From positions 2,668,001-2,732,000 of the forward strand of contig NC_019904.1 of NCBI RefSeq assembly GCF_000325705.1: a stretch of 64,000 nucleotides of DNA, in the 5' to 3' direction. Of the stretch, positions 43,341-52,151 are shown one piece after another. Position numbers and translations under genes: made by a program. Position 1 is the stretch's first letter. Every line of letters starts with the position of its first letter. This stretch comes from Echinicola vietnamensis DSM 17526 (GTDB lineage: Bacteria; Bacteroidota; Bacteroidia; Cytophagales; Cyclobacteriaceae). A model generated the notes under the pieces. That model searched no databases. It was not told the DNA's origin and was given only the letters and a program-made list of their open reading frames with translations.

Positions 43341-43384
43341 ATTGGGAGTGCTTTTGGAATAGCAATTAAAGAGCCCTTGGGATT

Positions 43385-44593
43385 TTATTCATAATTGTAT
43401 GCCGGTTTCCAGTCTTCGATGGTTTTGTGGAATAAGGAATGGTTGGCCAGGTGAATGCAAGTAGCAGTGGTAGCACCGCTGATGACATTGGAGGCGGGGT
43501 ATTCCTTGTTTAGGATGGATTTATAAAAGTCATTGAATGCATACCAGGTTCCGTCTTTGGTTTTTTCTTCCAGTATCGGAATACCTTTGCCTTCCTTCCA
43601 AGTGAGCTTGGTGGCACCAGAAACGCCGTCGACGATCTGGAGTTCTTCCATTCGCTCCTCTTCAGGATAAAAATAACCCTCGTTCATTAATAATTCTACC
43701 GTTCCTTGGGTGCCCTTGATGGAGAATGAATATCCTTCTCTGGCATTACTGCAGGTGGCACCAAAATTCCCGATCATGCCTTCTTTCTCATATCTCAGCA
43801 GCAACTGTACATTGTCATAGGTTTCCCTCCCGTCGTGGTAATTGTCAATTCCGCCGGTTCCAATGATGGTGTCTGGATGGGTTTCAAATGCCCAGTTGAT
43901 GAAGTCTATTTGGTGGGATAGCAATTCGGCAGGCAAGCCTCCGGAATATTCCTTGTACATCCTCCAGTTGATGATTCGCTCTAATGATGGCTCGGGGACT
44001 GGTCGTTTCCAGTTCCAGTTTCTGTCCCAGCGGGAGTCGATTTGGGTAATCTTGCCCATATAGCCTGATTGGATCATGTCCTTTACCTTGTAATATAGCG
44101 GAGTATACCGGTATTGATGGCCCACTTGCAGGGTAAGATCGGGATTCTTTTTTACCAATTCGATCAGTTCCATTGCCTCGGGGATGTCATACGTCATCGT
44201 TTTTTCGAGATAGACATGTTTCCCGGCTTGGAGGGCGGCCTTGGCTGGAGCAAAGTGCATGTTCAGCGGCGTCGCAATGGCCACCGCTGAAATGTCAGGA
44301 TGGTCTACGAGGTCTTGGTAGTTTTTATAGGATTTGGCTTGAAGGCTTGGGAATGCTTTGCGGGTTTGGTCAAGTCTAAAGTCCATGTTGTCACAGATGG
44401 CCACTATCTCAAACTGTTCTGGCATTCCAGACATGACGTGCATCAGTCCTTTCCCTCTGTCTCCACAGCCAATGATGCCTATTTTAATGGGGCCTTTGTC
44501 GGTGTTGGTACGAAAAGCGTTTGCAAGCTGGTAAGGGAGTAGGGATCCGCCTAAGACAACGCCACCGGTTTTCATAAAGTCCCTTCTTTTCAT
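43385..44593 (-). CDS. Gfo/Idh/MocA family oxidoreductase, secreted type
   Basis: A 402-residue NAD(P)-dependent oxidoreductase with a Tat-like leader (MKRRDFMKTGG). The nucleotide motif is IGIIGCGDRGKG, and VYLEKTMTYDIPEA is the catalytic segment, with EKT in place of the usual EKP. The C-terminal domain has the family pattern (SHQIDFINWAFE). It probably acts on a sugar or inositol. It is a second paralogue of the 33.9-35.4 kb enzyme, but shorter and without an adjacent glycosidase. Confidence 0.9.
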   Translation of the reverse strand: MKRRDFMKTGGVVLGGSLLPYQLANAFRTNTDKGPIKIGIIGCGDRGKGLMHVMSGMPEQFEIVAICDNMDFRLDQTRKAFPSLQAKSYKNYQDLVDHPDISAVAIATPLNMHFAPAKAALQAGKHVYLEKTMTYDIPEAMELIELVKKNPDLTLQVGHQYRYTPLYYKVKDMIQSGYMGKITQIDSRWDRNWNWKRPVPEPSLERIINWRMYKEYSGGLPAELLSHQIDFINWAFETHPDTIIGTGGIDNYHDGRETYDNVQLLLRYEKEGMIGNFGATCSNAREGYSFSIKGTQGTVELLMNEGYFYPEEERMEELQIVDGVSGATKLTWKEGKGIPILEEKTKDGTWYAFNDFYKSILNKEYPASNVISGATTATCIHLANHSLFHKTIEDWKPAYNYE

Positions 44594-44885
44594 GATTACA
44601 TTTATTATTAGCTTAAAAGATTTTATTTCTAGACAAGGTTTAAATATATAAGATTAAAAGATGAAAGAAAAGCCATTAGTTTTTTAGTGGGGGCTCGGTC
44701 AGGTTATTTGGTAAATTTAAAGTTTGTTAGGTTATCGAATATAAAAACTTTCTCTTCCTTTCCTTTTTCGAAAATATTGTTGTGTTAATTAATAAAAATC
44801 AGTGGTGGTTTTTACGTTGGTAGACTTCCCGGTGTAATATAAAACTTCCTATCTTTAACGATATTAAATTAGAATTATAGCTAGC

Positions 44886-45467
44886 ATGTATTTGTTTGGG
44901 GCATCTGGTCACGCGAAAGTGGTGATCTCAAATTTGGAAAGCCAAGGGGAATTGATTCACGGGTTGTTTGACGATGATCCTTCTGTAGGGGCGTGTTTAG
45001 GCTACCCTGTGTTTCGGTGGGGTGGAGTGAAGCGCGACAGTAATTATGTGTTGGTGAGTATTGGGGATAACAGGCTTCGGGAACTAGTGGTCTCCAGGAT
45101 AGCGAAGGAAGTGATTTTCGGCAAGGCAATCCACCGAAATGCCATGGTCAGTAACTATGCTGAGATAGCAGAGGGTACTGCAGTGATGGCCGGTGCGGTA
45201 ATCCAACCGGATGCCATAATCGGAGCCCATGCCATCATCAATACCGGCGCTTCTGTGGATCATGACTGTCGGATAGGAGATTTTGTGCATATTGGACCGC
45301 AAACAGGCCTTTGCGGGGATGTGCAAGTCGGAAAGGGAACCTTGATAGGAGCAGGTAGTACTTTGCTTCCCGGTGTTACGGTGGGAGAAAATTGTGTGAT
45401 AGGCGCAGGGAGCACGGTGTTACGGGATGTGCAGGATGGTGAAAAAGTATGGGGAATCGTTAAGTAA
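44886..45467 (+). CDS. PglD/NeuD-type sugar O/N-acetyltransferase
   Basis: A 193-residue protein. An N-terminal Rossmann-like domain (MYLFGASGHAKVV, then FDDDPS) binds the sugar nucleotide. A C-terminal hexapeptide beta-helix (VMAGAVIQPDAIIGAHAIIN on) holds the catalytic histidine in VDHDCRIGDF. The family acetylates UDP-amino sugars or sialic acids. It lies six bases before a Crp-type regulator gene, an unusual partner, and no glycan cluster is nearby. Confidence 0.88.
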   Translation: MYLFGASGHAKVVISNLESQGELIHGLFDDDPSVGACLGYPVFRWGGVKRDSNYVLVSIGDNRLRELVVSRIAKEVIFGKAIHRNAMVSNYAEIAEGTAVMAGAVIQPDAIIGAHAIINTGASVDHDCRIGDFVHIGPQTGLCGDVQVGKGTLIGAGSTLLPGVTVGENCVIGAGSTVLRDVQDGEKVWGIVK

Positions 45468-45473
45468 AGGGTC

Positions 45474-46130
45474 ATGGAAGAAAAAAGGATCAATGCAAGA
45501 GTGCCGACCATTACAGATGTTCATCTGCTGGATGAAATGGAACGTCAAGGAACGGTAATGAACATTGCAGCCGGTAAGACGATCATGGAGCCGGGGAAGT
45601 TTATCAAGACGGTACCGATTGTGTTGGAGGGAGCAATTAAGGTGTTGCGGATGGACGACGAGGGCAAAGAGTTGTTTTTATATTACTTGTATCCTGGGGA
45701 GACGTGCGCGTTGTCGTTGACGTGTTGTGAGGCTGGCAAGGCCAGTGAGATCAAGGCAATAGTAGAAGAAGATACCAAAGTGCTCCTGGTTCCTGTGCAG
45801 TATCATGAGCAGTGGTATGAGCAGTACAAGCAGTGGAAGGATTTTGTCACGGCCACGTATCAAAAGCGTTTTCAGGAAATGCTGAAGGTCCTGGATTCGG
45901 TAGCGTTTTTGAAAATGGACCAGCGACTGGCAAGGTACCTGGTGACCAAAATGAAAAAGAATGATACGACAGCCCTTTCCATTACCCATCAAGAAATAGC
46001 CAACGAGCTAGGGACTTCACGGGAAGTGATTTCCAGGCTTTTGAAACAATTGGAAAAGAAAAAGTGGATTGAATTGGGCCGGAACAAGATCTTCATCCGG
46101 GATGATTTTGAAGAATTGGCTGAGGTGTGA
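45474..46130 (+). CDS. Crp/Fnr family transcription regulator
   Basis: A 218-residue regulator. A cyclic-nucleotide-type sensory barrel (about 20-120) is followed by a dimer helix and a winged helix-turn-helix (ITHQEIANELGTSREVISRLLKQLE, about 168-193). Cysteines at C78, C84 and C85 lie in a loop (ETCALSLTCC) where similar Bacteroidetes regulators also carry cysteines; redox or persulfide sensing is possible. It is next to sulfur genes whose promoters carry Crp-like palindromes. It overlaps no gene but lies six bases after the acetyltransferase gene. Confidence 0.92.
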   Translation: MEEKRINARVPTITDVHLLDEMERQGTVMNIAAGKTIMEPGKFIKTVPIVLEGAIKVLRMDDEGKELFLYYLYPGETCALSLTCCEAGKASEIKAIVEEDTKVLLVPVQYHEQWYEQYKQWKDFVTATYQKRFQEMLKVLDSVAFLKMDQRLARYLVTKMKKNDTTALSITHQEIANELGTSREVISRLLKQLEKKKWIELGRNKIFIRDDFEELAEV

Positions 46131-46148
46131 AGGAAGCTTCAGTAGGGG

Positions 46149-46964
46149 TTAGAATTTTTTTGATTTTAAGACCAATAAAGGAACTGTAGTGTGGAGGGCC
46201 ATGTCCGCACAGTGGCTGGTCCTGAAAAGATAGTCAAAGAACCCTTGATGTTTCGAAAACATGGATAGCATGGTTCTGGGGTGTTGTTGGGTGTATTGCT
46301 TCAGGCCTTCATCCACCCGGTCTGCAGCCAAGGTGTCAAAGCTAATGACCAGCTCAGGAAAACGGTCTTTTAAATACATTGACAACTCTGAAAAAGGCAT
46401 TTCCGGGAGGGAATCTTCGTCTTTTTTGATGTAAATGATCTGATAAGGGAGCCGATAATGACGGGTGAGGGCAATCAGCTGTCCTAAAAAGACGATGTCT
46501 TCCCTGTTAAGCTCCATGGCCAGGGAAATATTGTCCATCGCCTTGAAGGCGGCACCTGCTGGAACAGTAAGCACTGGAGTGCTGCTCAACCGAATGACCT
46601 CGGAAGTGGTAGAGCCAAATATTTTTGAAGGGAAGTCACTTTTTCCTTGGCTGCCCAAAATGATTAAGTCAAACGATTCCCTGTCTGCTACCGAACATAT
46701 GGCCGAAGAAGGGGTTGTTTGCTCGATAAGATAATCGATCTCAATTCCTTCTTTTTTACATTTCTTCGTTAAGGATTTTAATTCCTTTGTAGCTTGCTGT
46801 TCGACCGTGGTAATGTACTCAGCCGTCTGCGCTGCAAAATCGTACACAGGGGTGTAAGCAAACAGGAGCGTAATCGAACTGTTATGGGCTTTGGCCAATT
46901 GCAGTGCGAAATCCATTGCGTTTTGGGCGTTTTCAGAAAAGTCAGTACCAACCAGTAATTTCAT
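46149..46964 (-). CDS. universal stress protein, two UspA domains
   Basis: A 271-residue protein with tandem UspA-like halves. The first (1 to about 145) has LLVGTDFSENAQNA and the ATP-loop-type GSQGKSDFPSKIFGSTTSEVIR; the second (about 146-271) is more diverged. It is convergent with the crp gene and divergent from the TauE gene. A shared Crp-like site in the divergent region suggests co-regulation with the sulfur genes. Confidence 0.9.
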   Translation of the reverse strand: MKLLVGTDFSENAQNAMDFALQLAKAHNSSITLLFAYTPVYDFAAQTAEYITTVEQQATKELKSLTKKCKKEGIEIDYLIEQTTPSSAICSVADRESFDLIILGSQGKSDFPSKIFGSTTSEVIRLSSTPVLTVPAGAAFKAMDNISLAMELNREDIVFLGQLIALTRHYRLPYQIIYIKKDEDSLPEMPFSELSMYLKDRFPELVISFDTLAADRVDEGLKQYTQQHPRTMLSMFSKHQGFFDYLFRTSHCADMALHTTVPLLVLKSKKF

Positions 46965-47048
46965 TTTTTGGTATTAATAGCCTATCATACTAAATATAAT
47001 AACATTGCAGTATAATCTCAACAGAAAGTGGAAGCAGATTAATCTTAA

Positions 47049-47093
47049 TGTAACAAAAGTCACTGCGCAGTATGGTGGGATAGGTTAGTTTTG
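47049..47093 (+). promoter_or_regulatory. Crp-like operator and promoter of the TauE gene
   Basis: The operator TGTAACAAAAGTCACTG (47049-47065) is a near-palindrome of form GTNAY-N4-GTCAC. A perfect -7 box TAGTTTTG lies at 47086-47093, 37 bases from operator start to box start. This puts the operator centre near -40, the usual position for Crp-family activation. No good -33 box is present, as expected for an activator-dependent promoter. Confidence 0.6.
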
Positions 47094-47122
47094 TAGAAGT
47101 TTAAGCAAAGAGTAACAATCGC

Positions 47123-47926
47123 ATGGAAATAAATTCACTTATAGGCTTTGGAGGGGCGATATTGATTGGCATTAGTCTAGGGATGATCGGAGGGGGAGGG
47201 TCTATCTTGACGGTACCCATTTTGGTTTACCTGTTGGGGATAGAGCCAGTCCTGGCGACGGCTTATTCCCTTTTTGTGGTCGGAAGTACCTCCTTGGTAG
47301 GTGCTGGGAGCTATCTGAAACGAGGAAAAGTATCCTACCGAATTGCTTTGGTGTTTGCTTTGCCTTCCTTCTTGGCCATTTTCCTAATGCGGAAATATGT
47401 GGTACATGCCTTGCCGGAAGTCTTGTTTGCCTTGGGAGGCTTTACCGTATCCAAGAATTTGGCGATCATGGTTTTCTTTGCCGCAATCATGTTGCTGGCG
47501 GCTTATTCGATGATCAAGAATGGAACCAAGCTGACACCTGACAGCAAAGCTAAAACCCTTAATTATCCTCTCATTGCCCTACAAGGGTTAGTGGAGGGCA
47601 GTATTACAGGTATCGTAGGAGCTGGAGGTGGTTTTTTGATCATTCCGGCATTGGTGCTAATCGCCAAACTTCCCATGCGAATGGCGGTAGGAACTTCCCT
47701 GTTGATCATTGGGATAAAGTCGTTGCTGGGTTTTACCGGAGACCTCATCTCACAGGATATCGATTGGAGCTTTCTTTTGATCTTTACAGGATTGAGCATT
47801 GTCGGGATCTTTATGGGTGGAAAGCTTTCCCGAAAAGTAAATGAATCTGCACTGAAAAAGGCCTTTGGCTGGTTTGTGTTGCTGATGGGGGGGTATATTT
47901 TGATCAGAGAACTCGCATTCGGTTAA
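47123..47926 (+). CDS. TauE/SafE-family sulfite exporter-like permease
   Basis: A 267-residue protein with about eight membrane helices in two repeats, each opening with a glycine-rich motif (GMIGGGGSILTVPILVYLLG, then GIVGAGGGFLIIPALVLI). TauE/SafE permeases export sulfite, sulfoacetate or related anions. Here it lies next to persulfide and thiosulfate genes, so sulfite removal is likely. It has its own promoter with a Crp-like site. Confidence 0.9.
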   Translation: MEINSLIGFGGAILIGISLGMIGGGGSILTVPILVYLLGIEPVLATAYSLFVVGSTSLVGAGSYLKRGKVSYRIALVFALPSFLAIFLMRKYVVHALPEVLFALGGFTVSKNLAIMVFFAAIMLLAAYSMIKNGTKLTPDSKAKTLNYPLIALQGLVEGSITGIVGAGGGFLIIPALVLIAKLPMRMAVGTSLLIIGIKSLLGFTGDLISQDIDWSFLLIFTGLSIVGIFMGGKLSRKVNESALKKAFGWFVLLMGGYILIRELAFG

Positions 47927-47937
47927 CTAGGGGCTTA

Positions 47938-47982
47938 TGTGATGGAAGTCACTGACAAAGTACTTTTGTTGCCTTAATTTAG
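47938..47982 (+). promoter_or_regulatory. Crp-like operator and promoter of the persulfide dioxygenase operon
   Basis: The operator TGTGATGGAAGTCACTG (47938-47954) shares 13 of 17 positions with the operator at 47049-47065. A -7 box TAATTTAG (one mismatch to TAnnTTTG) lies at 47975-47982, again exactly 37 bases from operator start to box start. The gene starts at 48066. Confidence 0.6.
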
Positions 47983-48065
47983 TAGTAATATTTACCATTA
48001 GGAACTGGTAAGCACTTAATAAGCATTATAAAGAAATCAACCGCAAATATAACTAAGAACTAGAA

Positions 48066-49487
48066 ATGAAAATCGAACAAATCTATACGGGATGTTTGGC
48101 GCAAGGAGCCTACTACATTGAGTCCAATGGGGAGGCGGCCATCATCGATCCACTACGTGAAGTGGAGCCGTACATTGAAAAAGCAAAGCGAAACGATGCC
48201 GTGATCAAGTATGTCTTTGAGACCCATTTTCATGCTGATTTTGTGTCAGGGCATAAAGACTTGGCTCAGAAAACAGGTGCAAAGATTGTTTTTGGTCCTA
48301 CTGATGCGGAGTTGGGTTTTGAAGCGATTGTAGGGGAAGATGAGCAAGAATTCACTATCGGCGATGTGAAAATCAAATTGCTGCATACGCCAGGTCATAC
48401 CATGGAAAGCTCCTGTTACCTGCTGCACGATGAATCCGGCAATGCCAAGGCGATCTTTACCGGAGATACTTTATTTATAGGAGATGTGGGGCGTCCGGAT
48501 TTGGCACAGAAGGTGGCCGCGGACTTGACGCAGGAGAAGCAAGCAGGGCATTTATACGATTCGCTGCGCAATAAGATCATGCCTTTACCAGATGATTTGG
48601 TGGTGTATCCTGCACACGGTGCAGGAAGTGCCTGCGGTAAAAATATGAGCAAAGAAACTTCAGACACCTTGGGGAACCAAAAGAAAACAAATTATGCATT
48701 GCAGGAGATGAGCAAAGAGGAGTTTGTCAAGAAGCTGATTGATGGACTTACCCCTCCACCAGCCTATTTCCCTCAAAACGTCAAGATGAACATTCAAGGA
48801 TATGATAGCATCGATGAGGTGTTGGAACGAGGCGTGAAGGGGCTTTCACCGGCTGAATTTGAAGCAGTGGCCAATGAGACCGGGGCCATATTGCTCGACA
48901 CAAGAAGTCCCCAGGTTTTTGCAAAAGGGTTTATTCCCAATGCCATAAACATAGGTATTGATGGGAGCTTTGCCGTTTGGGTGGGGACGATGATTCCCGA
49001 CGTGAAGCAAAAGATTCTGGTAATCGCTGAAGAAGGTAGAGAAGAAGAAGTGATTACTCGATTGGCCAGGGTGGGGTATGACCATGCTTTGGGGTATTTA
49101 GAAGGAGGATTTGAAGCGTGGAGAGCCGAAGGGAATGAGGTGGATACCATCACTTCCTTAGCCCCCAAAGAGGTGGCCAAGGCCATTCAGGATAATCCAA
49201 ACGCCAAAATCCTAGATGTTCGCAAGCAAAGTGAATTTGACAGTGAGCATGTAAAAGATGCAGAAAACAGTCCGTTGGATTACATCAACGAAAATATGGG
49301 CCAAGTGGATAAGGACAAAACATATTTTGTGCATTGTGCAGGGGGCTACCGTTCCATGATTTTTGCGTCCATCATGCGTGCCAGGGGATATGAAAACCTT
49401 GTGGATATTTCAGGCGGGTTCAAGGCCATTAAAGATTCAGAATCCTTTGATCTTACCGACTTTGTCTGCCCGACTACTAAATTATAA
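48066..49487 (+). CDS. persulfide dioxygenase-like MBL protein fused to two rhodanese domains
   Basis: A 473-residue protein. An N-terminal metallo-beta-lactamase domain has THFHADFVSGH (ETHE1-type metal motif), HTPGHT and FTGDTLFIGDVGRPD. Two rhodanese domains follow (about 265-365 and 370-465). The first has no active cysteine (its loop reads IAEEGREEE); the second has C424 in HCAGGYRS. ETHE1-rhodanese fusions oxidise glutathione persulfide to sulfite and move sulfur to form thiosulfate. It heads an operon with two YeeE-type genes. Confidence 0.93.
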   Translation: MKIEQIYTGCLAQGAYYIESNGEAAIIDPLREVEPYIEKAKRNDAVIKYVFETHFHADFVSGHKDLAQKTGAKIVFGPTDAELGFEAIVGEDEQEFTIGDVKIKLLHTPGHTMESSCYLLHDESGNAKAIFTGDTLFIGDVGRPDLAQKVAADLTQEKQAGHLYDSLRNKIMPLPDDLVVYPAHGAGSACGKNMSKETSDTLGNQKKTNYALQEMSKEEFVKKLIDGLTPPPAYFPQNVKMNIQGYDSIDEVLERGVKGLSPAEFEAVANETGAILLDTRSPQVFAKGFIPNAINIGIDGSFAVWVGTMIPDVKQKILVIAEEGREEEVITRLARVGYDHALGYLEGGFEAWRAEGNEVDTITSLAPKEVAKAIQDNPNAKILDVRKQSEFDSEHVKDAENSPLDYINENMGQVDKDKTYFVHCAGGYRSMIFASIMRARGYENLVDISGGFKAIKDSESFDLTDFVCPTTKL

Positions 49488-49499
49488 TGAATTAAGAAC

Positions 49500-50081
49500 A
49501 TGAACAATATAATAGATTGGATCAGTCAGCCTTGGCCTTGGTATGTAGCCGGGCCAATGCTTGGCCTCACCGTTCCGGTATTGCTACTGATCGGTAATAA
49601 GTCATTTGGTGTTTCTTCCTCCTTACGACATGTTTGCGCCGCCTGTATGCCGGCAAAAATCCCCTTCTTTTCGTATGATTGGAAGGCAGAGTCATGGAAT
49701 TTGCTATTTGTGACGGGGATTGTATTAGGCGGGGTGATCGCCGCCCTGGTCTTTTCGGATCCGGCGGATATGGTCGTGGCAGAAAGCACACAGCATGACC
49801 TCATGGCTTTGGGGATTACAAAATTCGAAAACCTATTGCCTTCTGAAATATTCTCTTGGGAGCATCTTTTCTCAATGAGGGGCTTGATTTTCTTTGTTTT
49901 GGGAGGGTTTATGGTCGGTTTTGGTACCCGTTATGCAGGAGGCTGTACTTCAGGCCATGCCATTATGGGGATCAGTAATCTCCAATGGCCATCCGTAGTG
50001 GCCACCATCTTCTTCATGCTTGGAGGATTTACCATGACCCATTTGATATTACCAACTTTAATGCGCTTGGCCGGATTTTGA
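49500..50081 (+). CDS. YeeE/YedE-family thiosulfate channel, first half
   Basis: A 193-residue membrane protein with about five helices, containing the conserved Cys motif [13 protein letters not shown], as in the thiosulfate transporter TsuA. A second, N-terminal CAACMP pair is also present. It starts 12 bases after the dioxygenase-rhodanese gene. In Bacteroidetes the transporter is often split in two genes, as here with the next gene. Confidence 0.9.
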   Translation: MNNIIDWISQPWPWYVAGPMLGLTVPVLLLIGNKSFGVSSSLRHVCAACMPAKIPFFSYDWKAESWNLLFVTGIVLGGVIAALVFSDPADMVVAESTQHDLMALGITKFENLLPSEIFSWEHLFSMRGLIFFVLGGFMVGFGTRYAGGCTSGHAIMGISNLQWPSVVATIFFMLGGFTMTHLILPTLMRLAGF

Positions 50082-50134
50082 GTTGAGCATTAGGCCTTGT
50101 TAAAAGGTAGCAAATCGATTAAAAAAGAATAAAC

Positions 50135-50572
50135 ATGAGTGCTAAAAAAACTGAAAGGGGATTGGCCCTGCTGAAATACCTGTTTGTAGGAATGTTTTTT
50201 GGGATCGTCTTGGTAAAGGCTGAGGTGATTTCCTGGTTCAGGATCCAAGAAATGTTCAGGCTCCAGTCGTTTCATATGTATGGTGTGATCGGTGCGGCAG
50301 TGGCCGTAGGGATGCTGTCTGTGTTCTTGATCAAAAAGTTTGACATCAAAACCATTTCAGGAGAGAAAGTGGTGATTAAAGACAAGGAATTTAAAAAAGG
50401 TCAAATTTTCGGAGGCTTTATATTTGGCTTGGGGTGGGCGGTTACAGGAGCCTGTCCGGGGCCTATTTTCGCCCAAATAGGAATTGGCTATTCGGTGGTG
50501 ATCGTAACCTTTATCAGTGCAGTGGCAGGGACATGGGTCTATGGTAAGCTTGCTGATAAATTACCTAATTGA
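50135..50572 (+). CDS. YeeE/YedE-family (DUF6691) thiosulfate channel, second half
   Basis: A 145-residue membrane protein with four helices and the conserved GWAVTGACPGPIFAQIG motif, the matching half-channel of the preceding gene. The spacing is 53 bases. Together the two are likely to form a TsuA-like thiosulfate or persulfide sulfur channel. Last gene of the sulfur operon. Confidence 0.9.
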   Translation: MSAKKTERGLALLKYLFVGMFFGIVLVKAEVISWFRIQEMFRLQSFHMYGVIGAAVAVGMLSVFLIKKFDIKTISGEKVVIKDKEFKKGQIFGGFIFGLGWAVTGACPGPIFAQIGIGYSVVIVTFISAVAGTWVYGKLADKLPN

Positions 50573-50617
50573 CGAAGGAGAAAGAGAAGGCTTCGCGCCC
50601 TTCATTAAGTGAAACAG

Positions 50618-50698
50618 CTATTTAAAAACCTTTTTATAGACCGTTCTGATGATGAAGATAGCGATGATGATGGTGATTCCTGCGATGACAAATTCCAT
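50618..50698 (-). CDS. possible 26-residue single-helix membrane microprotein
   Basis: On the minus strand the ATG at 50698 begins MEFVIAGITIIIAIFIIRTV, ending KKVFK before a TAG at 50620-50618. It is one hydrophobic helix with a basic end, the typical plan of bacterial membrane microproteins. It lies alone between the sulfur operon and an MFS gene. The plus-strand reading of the same bases is a poor Asp-rich string. There is no promoter or conservation evidence here. Confidence 0.3.
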   Translation of the reverse strand: MEFVIAGITIIIAIFIIRTVYKKVFK

Positions 50699-50866
50699 GG
50701 CCCTTGGTTTGATTTCTGGAAATTAAATCTAAATCAGGCGAAAAGTAATGGAAATCTGAAAAAATATACTCGTCGAAATCGATTGCTTCACTTTTTGTTT
50801 GAAAATCAAGGTTTTTAATGCTGAAAAAGTCCTTTACTTTGTGTTTCAAACCTATTAGTACGACCT

Positions 50867-52048
50867 ATGAAATTACTGAGGAAACGACGGATTGCACTGA
50901 GTGGACTTTTTTTTCTGGCAGGATTGAGCTTTGCTTCTTGGGCATCTCGAATTCCTGACTTCCAGCAGCTATTTGATTTAAGTGAAGGGCAATTGGGGAC
51001 ATTACTACTCGGAATGCCCTTGGGGTCGTTGATTGCTTTGCCATTGGCCGGATGGGCAGTGGATAAGTATGGTAGCCGTAAAGTTATCGTGACCGGAAGC
51101 TTGCTCTATGCAGTATCCTTATTGAGTCTTGGCTTTACAAGCTCAGCGGTCCAGCTGGGAGTGGCCGTGGTGATTTTTGGGATGATGGGAAACATCATGA
51201 ACATTTCCCTGAACACGCAGGCGCTGTTGGTGGAAGATGGGTATAACCGAAGTATTTTGGCATCCTTTCATGGTCTGTGGAGTTTAGCAGGTTTTGCAGG
51301 GGCAGGTATCGGTGCTTTGATGATCAAGCTAGACTGGGCACCGCTGCAGCATTATTGGGTGGTAGCGGGCATCATGCTTTTGATTTTGGTGTCCAGTTTT
51401 AATTTGCTTTTCAAAGAAGAGAAGAGAGCCGGGAGTGGAGGTTTAACGCTTAAAAAGCCCGATGCCTTACTGCTTCGGATAGGCTTGGTGGGTTTTTTTG
51501 GGATGATGTGTGAAGGATGTATGTTTGATTGGAGCGGAGTGTATTTGAAGAAGGTAGTGGTGGCGAGCCCGGATTTAGTGCCGCTAGGCTATGTGACCTT
51601 TATGGCCGCCATGGCCTCTGGAAGGTTTTTTTCGGATACCTTGGCAAATAGATGGAGTAAAATTGTGATGCTGCGGATTTCTGGGGCGCTGATTTGCCTG
51701 GGCTTGTTGATAGCGGTAGTTTACCCTTCTTTTTGGACAGCCGTGGCAGGGTTTTTATTAGTAGGTTTCGGGACCGCCTCGGTGATTCCTCTTTCTTATA
51801 GCATAGCCGGCAGGTCCAAGATGTATTCGCCAAGCATTTCCTTGGCGTTGGTGTCGACGATTTCTTTTTTTGGCTTTTTATTGGGGCCTCCATTGATTGG
51901 TTTTATAGCGGAGCTGTTTGACCTGCAGGTGTCCTTTGCGGTGATCGCCATGATGGGAATGTGTATTTCACTCTTGGTGAGCATTAGGACGCAAATATTT
52001 GACAGCTATAAAGTTCCAGCCAATAAAAAGGTGGCCGCACAGGGATGA
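50867..52048 (+). CDS. MFS transporter (YbjJ-like)
   Basis: A 393-residue major-facilitator protein with 12 predicted helices. The N-terminal signature FASWASRIPDFQQLFDLSEGQLG and the loop GWAVDKYGSRKVIV (helix 2-3 motif) match the YbjJ/fucose-permease-like branch. The substrate is unknown. It is a single gene between the sulfur module and metG. Confidence 0.88.
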   Translation: MKLLRKRRIALSGLFFLAGLSFASWASRIPDFQQLFDLSEGQLGTLLLGMPLGSLIALPLAGWAVDKYGSRKVIVTGSLLYAVSLLSLGFTSSAVQLGVAVVIFGMMGNIMNISLNTQALLVEDGYNRSILASFHGLWSLAGFAGAGIGALMIKLDWAPLQHYWVVAGIMLLILVSSFNLLFKEEKRAGSGGLTLKKPDALLLRIGLVGFFGMMCEGCMFDWSGVYLKKVVVASPDLVPLGYVTFMAAMASGRFFSDTLANRWSKIVMLRISGALICLGLLIAVVYPSFWTAVAGFLLVGFGTASVIPLSYSIAGRSKMYSPSISLALVSTISFFGFLLGPPLIGFIAELFDLQVSFAVIAMMGMCISLLVSIRTQIFDSYKVPANKKVAAQG

Positions 52049-52137
52049 TGGGCAAGGTCTGGAAGTAGCCAACCTTCATTTCGCCAAAGGAGGCAAATCA
52101 CCTGGGGATTTATTCCCGTAAAAAAATCAAATTTCCC

Positions 52138-52145
52138 TATCTTTG
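52138..52145 (+). promoter_or_regulatory. -7 promoter box of metG
   Basis: TATCTTTG, a perfect TAnnTTTG, starting 14 bases before the ATG at 52152. The transcript would have a leader of only a few bases. No clear -33 box is seen. Confidence 0.5.
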
Positions 52146-52151
52146 CAGCCT

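Larger units (their letters stand above)
41905..43384. other. 1.5-kb region without a convincing gene
   Basis: A mostly AT-rich region between DUF5995 and the next oxidoreductase gene. It contains an isolated strong terminator at 42308-42339 with no gene before it, and two near-copies of CTTTTTTTAAACCGRTTTT (about 42341-42361 and 42390-42411). A GC-richer block at 42640-42760 carries small hairpins, and a REP-like element lies at 43052-43100. Open frames at 42111-42299 and 42829-43176 lack coding character. This is the longest gene-free stretch in the window. Confidence 0.6.

Noticed and set aside
50609..50818. Plus-strand open frame with a run of Asp
   Set aside because: GTG start, Asp/Ser repeats reflecting a GATGAT string, and no motif; the opposite-strand microprotein is the better reading.
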